Positions 62,282 to 64,000 of a stretch of DNA of 64,000 nt are shown here, piece by piece; positions within the stretch are counted from its first letter, which is position 1, and the number at the start of each line of letters is the position of its first letter. The notes beneath the pieces are model-generated. The model did no database searches. It was not told the origin of the DNA and saw only the letters and a program-made list of their open reading frames with translations. The stretch spans positions 45,614,795 through 45,678,794 of the forward strand of contig CM064669.1 in the NCBI GenBank assembly GCA_032717465.1, read 5' to 3'. Made by a program: the position numbers and the translations under genes. The DNA comes from Coenobita brevimanus (taxonomy: Eukaryota; Arthropoda; Malacostraca; Decapoda; Coenobitidae).

Positions 62282-64000
62282 AAACTAGAAATGACTTTCA
62301 AAAATGAAATTGATGAAATAAAGAAGCAGATGCACTTGCAAAAGGAAGAAACAGAAAAACTAGGAAGGGAGGCCAATAAGAAAGACACAACCATCAGTGA
62401 ACTAACAGTGGAATTGAGTACACTTAGGAAGAAAATGAGTGAAATGGCAAGTACAGTAGTCAATCACGAGAGTGTTATGGAAGAGTTCAAAAATGACACA
62501 GAGACAATTAGGCAAGTAAGTAGTCTTATTGACCAGAGCTGTGATATTGAGGAGAAGATAACACAGGTGAATGAAGCTGTGCAAAGCTACAAAAATGATG
62601 TGGAAACCACGTATGCTGAAATAGTGAAAGTAAAGAAAGACTTAGAAACAAGGGTGGAGGAAAAAAGCATTAAAAAGGAAGTGAAAAGAATAATCCAAAA
62701 CAATCCGAAGTTAGTCAGAGATTCAGTAGATATAAACAAATTTATAGTAATCACTGGTATAGAAGAGGAAGAAGTAAAAAACAAGATCACAAGAGACAAA
62801 AAGGAGACGGCAAATGTAATGAGCTTACTGAAAGAAGTATCAGAGGAAATCTGTAGTAAAGACATAGAGGAACACAAAAGGTTAGGGAAATATGAGAAAA
62901 GCAAGACAAGACCTCTAAAGGTGACTTTCCAGAGTGTAAACACTGTGGAAGAGATACTAAAAAATGCAAAGAATCTTACGGAAAAAGAGGAGTTAAAAAA
63001 TGTATGGATAGAAAGATGCATAACACAAGAGGAACTGGAATTACTGAAAGAGAAAAGGGAGGAAGCAGAAACAAAAAATGAGGGAAGATCAGAAGAGGAG
63101 AAGAAGAAATTTTTCTTACAAAGTAATAGGATTGCAGGTACGAAAGTGGTACACAAACAGGATGGAATAAAAAGGAGGAAGGTAGTAGAACCATGTCATG
63201 ACAAGTATATAAACAAGATGATAAAGTTGATGTACTCAAATGTGGATGGAATGGTATCTAAATTACTAGAGATAAATGATTATGTCAGAGAAAATGAACC
63301 ACAAATAATATGCCTAACCGAAACAAAATTAACACCACTGATATCCAATGACATACTAAACTTAGAGGAATACAATATATGGAGAAGAGACAGAAATTTA
63401 AAAAAAGGAGGAGGAATTATAATATTAACTAAGAAAAATCTAAGTCAATGAAATAAAACTAGATATACCATCACAAGTAGAACTGATTGCAGTAGAGATC
63501 AACACATCTGAAGGTAAAGTAATTGTAGCCAATTTGTACATGCCACCCAGACCAAACACATGGGAAAGAGATGAATATGACGACCTGGCAGACAGTACAA
63601 TTCAGAGTTTAAGATCATTACTACATAAAATGGAAATAAGAAAGAATTATACTAACTGGGGATTTCAATACAAATATAAATTGGAATACTCTAGATATAA
63701 TTAGCCAAGAAAGCTGTTGGGACCAAAAGCTCCTGGATCTCGTACAAGAGTTCTTCCTAACGCAACATGTGAGGGAAACCACCAGAAAAAGAGGACTTGA
63801 TGTACCTTCAGTGCTAGATCTAATATTTACTAGGCAAGAAAATGATATTGACAGTTTAATATATCACCCTCCATTCGGCAAAAGCGATCTTGCAGTACTA
63901 AATTATAACTTCAGGATAGCATATGACATAGTAAACAGCAATGACAGTTACAAAAAGAGACTAAACTATAAAAAGGGAAATTATCAAGACCTAAAGAAGT
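62282..64000 (+). mobile_element. LINE-E copy 4, N-terminal half, continues past the window
   Basis: The ORF at 62291-63451 carries the ORF1-like part and the start of the endonuclease. Frameshifts near 63430 and 63640 follow, with the endonuclease readable to the window end: EINTSEGKVIVANLYMPPRP, LTGDFNTNINWN in a shifted frame, LDLIFTRQENDIDSLIYHPP, FGKSDLAVLNYNF. RT should follow beyond 64000. Confidence 0.88.
62291..63451 (+). CDS. LINE-E ORF1-like/endonuclease fusion frame (386 aa)
   Basis: Residues 1-140 are a heptad-type coiled coil (MTFKNEIDEIKKQMHLQKEE). About 150-235 is an RRM-like module with KFIVITGIEEEEVKNK and HKRLGKYEKSKTRPLKVTF. 236-310 is a basic C-terminal module. Then, in the same frame, the APE endonuclease starts (IKLMYSNVDGMVSKLLEIND; IICLTETKLTP). 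Non-LTR ORF1 proteins bind RNA and chaperone nucleic acids; here there is no stop between that part and ORF2. LINE-E copy 2 shows the same continuity. The true start may lie upstream in or before the AC run. It ends at a frameshift-derived stop (TGA at 63449). Confidence 0.75.
   Translation: MTFKNEIDEIKKQMHLQKEETEKLGREANKKDTTISELTVELSTLRKKMSEMASTVVNHESVMEEFKNDTETIRQVSSLIDQSCDIEEKITQVNEAVQSYKNDVETTYAEIVKVKKDLETRVEEKSIKKEVKRIIQNNPKLVRDSVDINKFIVITGIEEEEVKNKITRDKKETANVMSLLKEVSEEICSKDIEEHKRLGKYEKSKTRPLKVTFQSVNTVEEILKNAKNLTEKEELKNVWIERCITQEELELLKEKREEAETKNEGRSEEEKKKFFLQSNRIAGTKVVHKQDGIKRRKVVEPCHDKYINKMIKLMYSNVDGMVSKLLEINDYVRENEPQIICLTETKLTPLISNDILNLEEYNIWRRDRNLKKGGGIIILTKKNLSQ

Overview
This window looks like nuclear DNA of an arthropod, most probably a decapod crustacean. 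The evidence is a 5S-rRNA-derived SINE with an animal-type 5S head, spliced exons with GT-AG borders, many APE-type non-LTR retrotransposons, Tc1, piggyBac, Tigger-like and Harbinger-like DNA transposons, and long (AC)n, (GATA)n and (TTA)n runs. Species and phylum are inferences. There are no bacterial operons, rRNA units or CRISPR arrays.

The only host gene I can support lies on the minus strand and runs right to left through the window. It is an inter-alpha-trypsin-inhibitor heavy-chain (ITIH)-like secreted protein. Exons are at 61182-61351 (start of the VIT domain), possibly 59519-59551 (33-bp microexon), then 42136-42274, 41013-41127 and 6047-6189 (end of VIT and the linker before the vWA domain). 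Reading phases agree at each junction that can be tested. The centre of the VIT domain was not found. The vWA exons would lie left of base 1. The intron between 41013 and 6189 is about 34.8 kb and is almost wholly transposable elements.

Elements are given working letters. LINE-A has one ORF with a PHD-like finger between reverse transcriptase (RT) and C-terminus. LINE-B is an APE-type LINE with (GATA)n tails. LINE-C is related to A. LINE-D is Jockey-superfamily-like with a poly(A) tail. LINE-E is CR1-like with an (AC)n tail. LINE-G is Jockey/I-like, with CCHC knuckles and RNase H.

Region by region. 1-790: broken LINE-B with a perfect hairpin. 0.8-5.6 kb: two LINE-E remnants carrying two 5S-SINEs and three Tigger-like elements. 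6.05-6.19 kb: host exon. 6.5-9.0 kb: LINE-A with a 17-bp target duplication. About 9.9-38.8 kb: one LINE-G copy of about 5.9 kb, exploded into eight collinear pieces. Between the pieces sit a full LINE-A (itself carrying a Harbinger-like MITE, a 5S-SINE, a Tigger-like element and a tRNA-SINE), a LINE-A/LINE-D/LTR-element nest, a second LINE-D split by LINE-B, two copies of a second tRNA-SINE, an intact Tc1-like transposon and a nearly intact piggyBac. 38.8-45.2 kb: tRNA-SINEs, LINE-C, two host exons and minor repeats. 45.26-51.58 kb: full-length LINE-B nested in another LINE-B. 51.7-57 kb: LINE-E copies. 57-62.2 kb: tandem repeats, a GC-rich Harbinger-like MITE, a large inverted repeat and host exons. 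62.28-64 kb: a LINE-E copy that leaves the window.

The main points are the 5S-SINE, whose body and tail match the two ends of LINE-B; the LINE-G stratigraphy; the LTR element with mosaic LTRs and a TATA-less 5' LTR; the near-intact piggyBac and Tc1 transposases; and the ITIH-like gene with giant introns.
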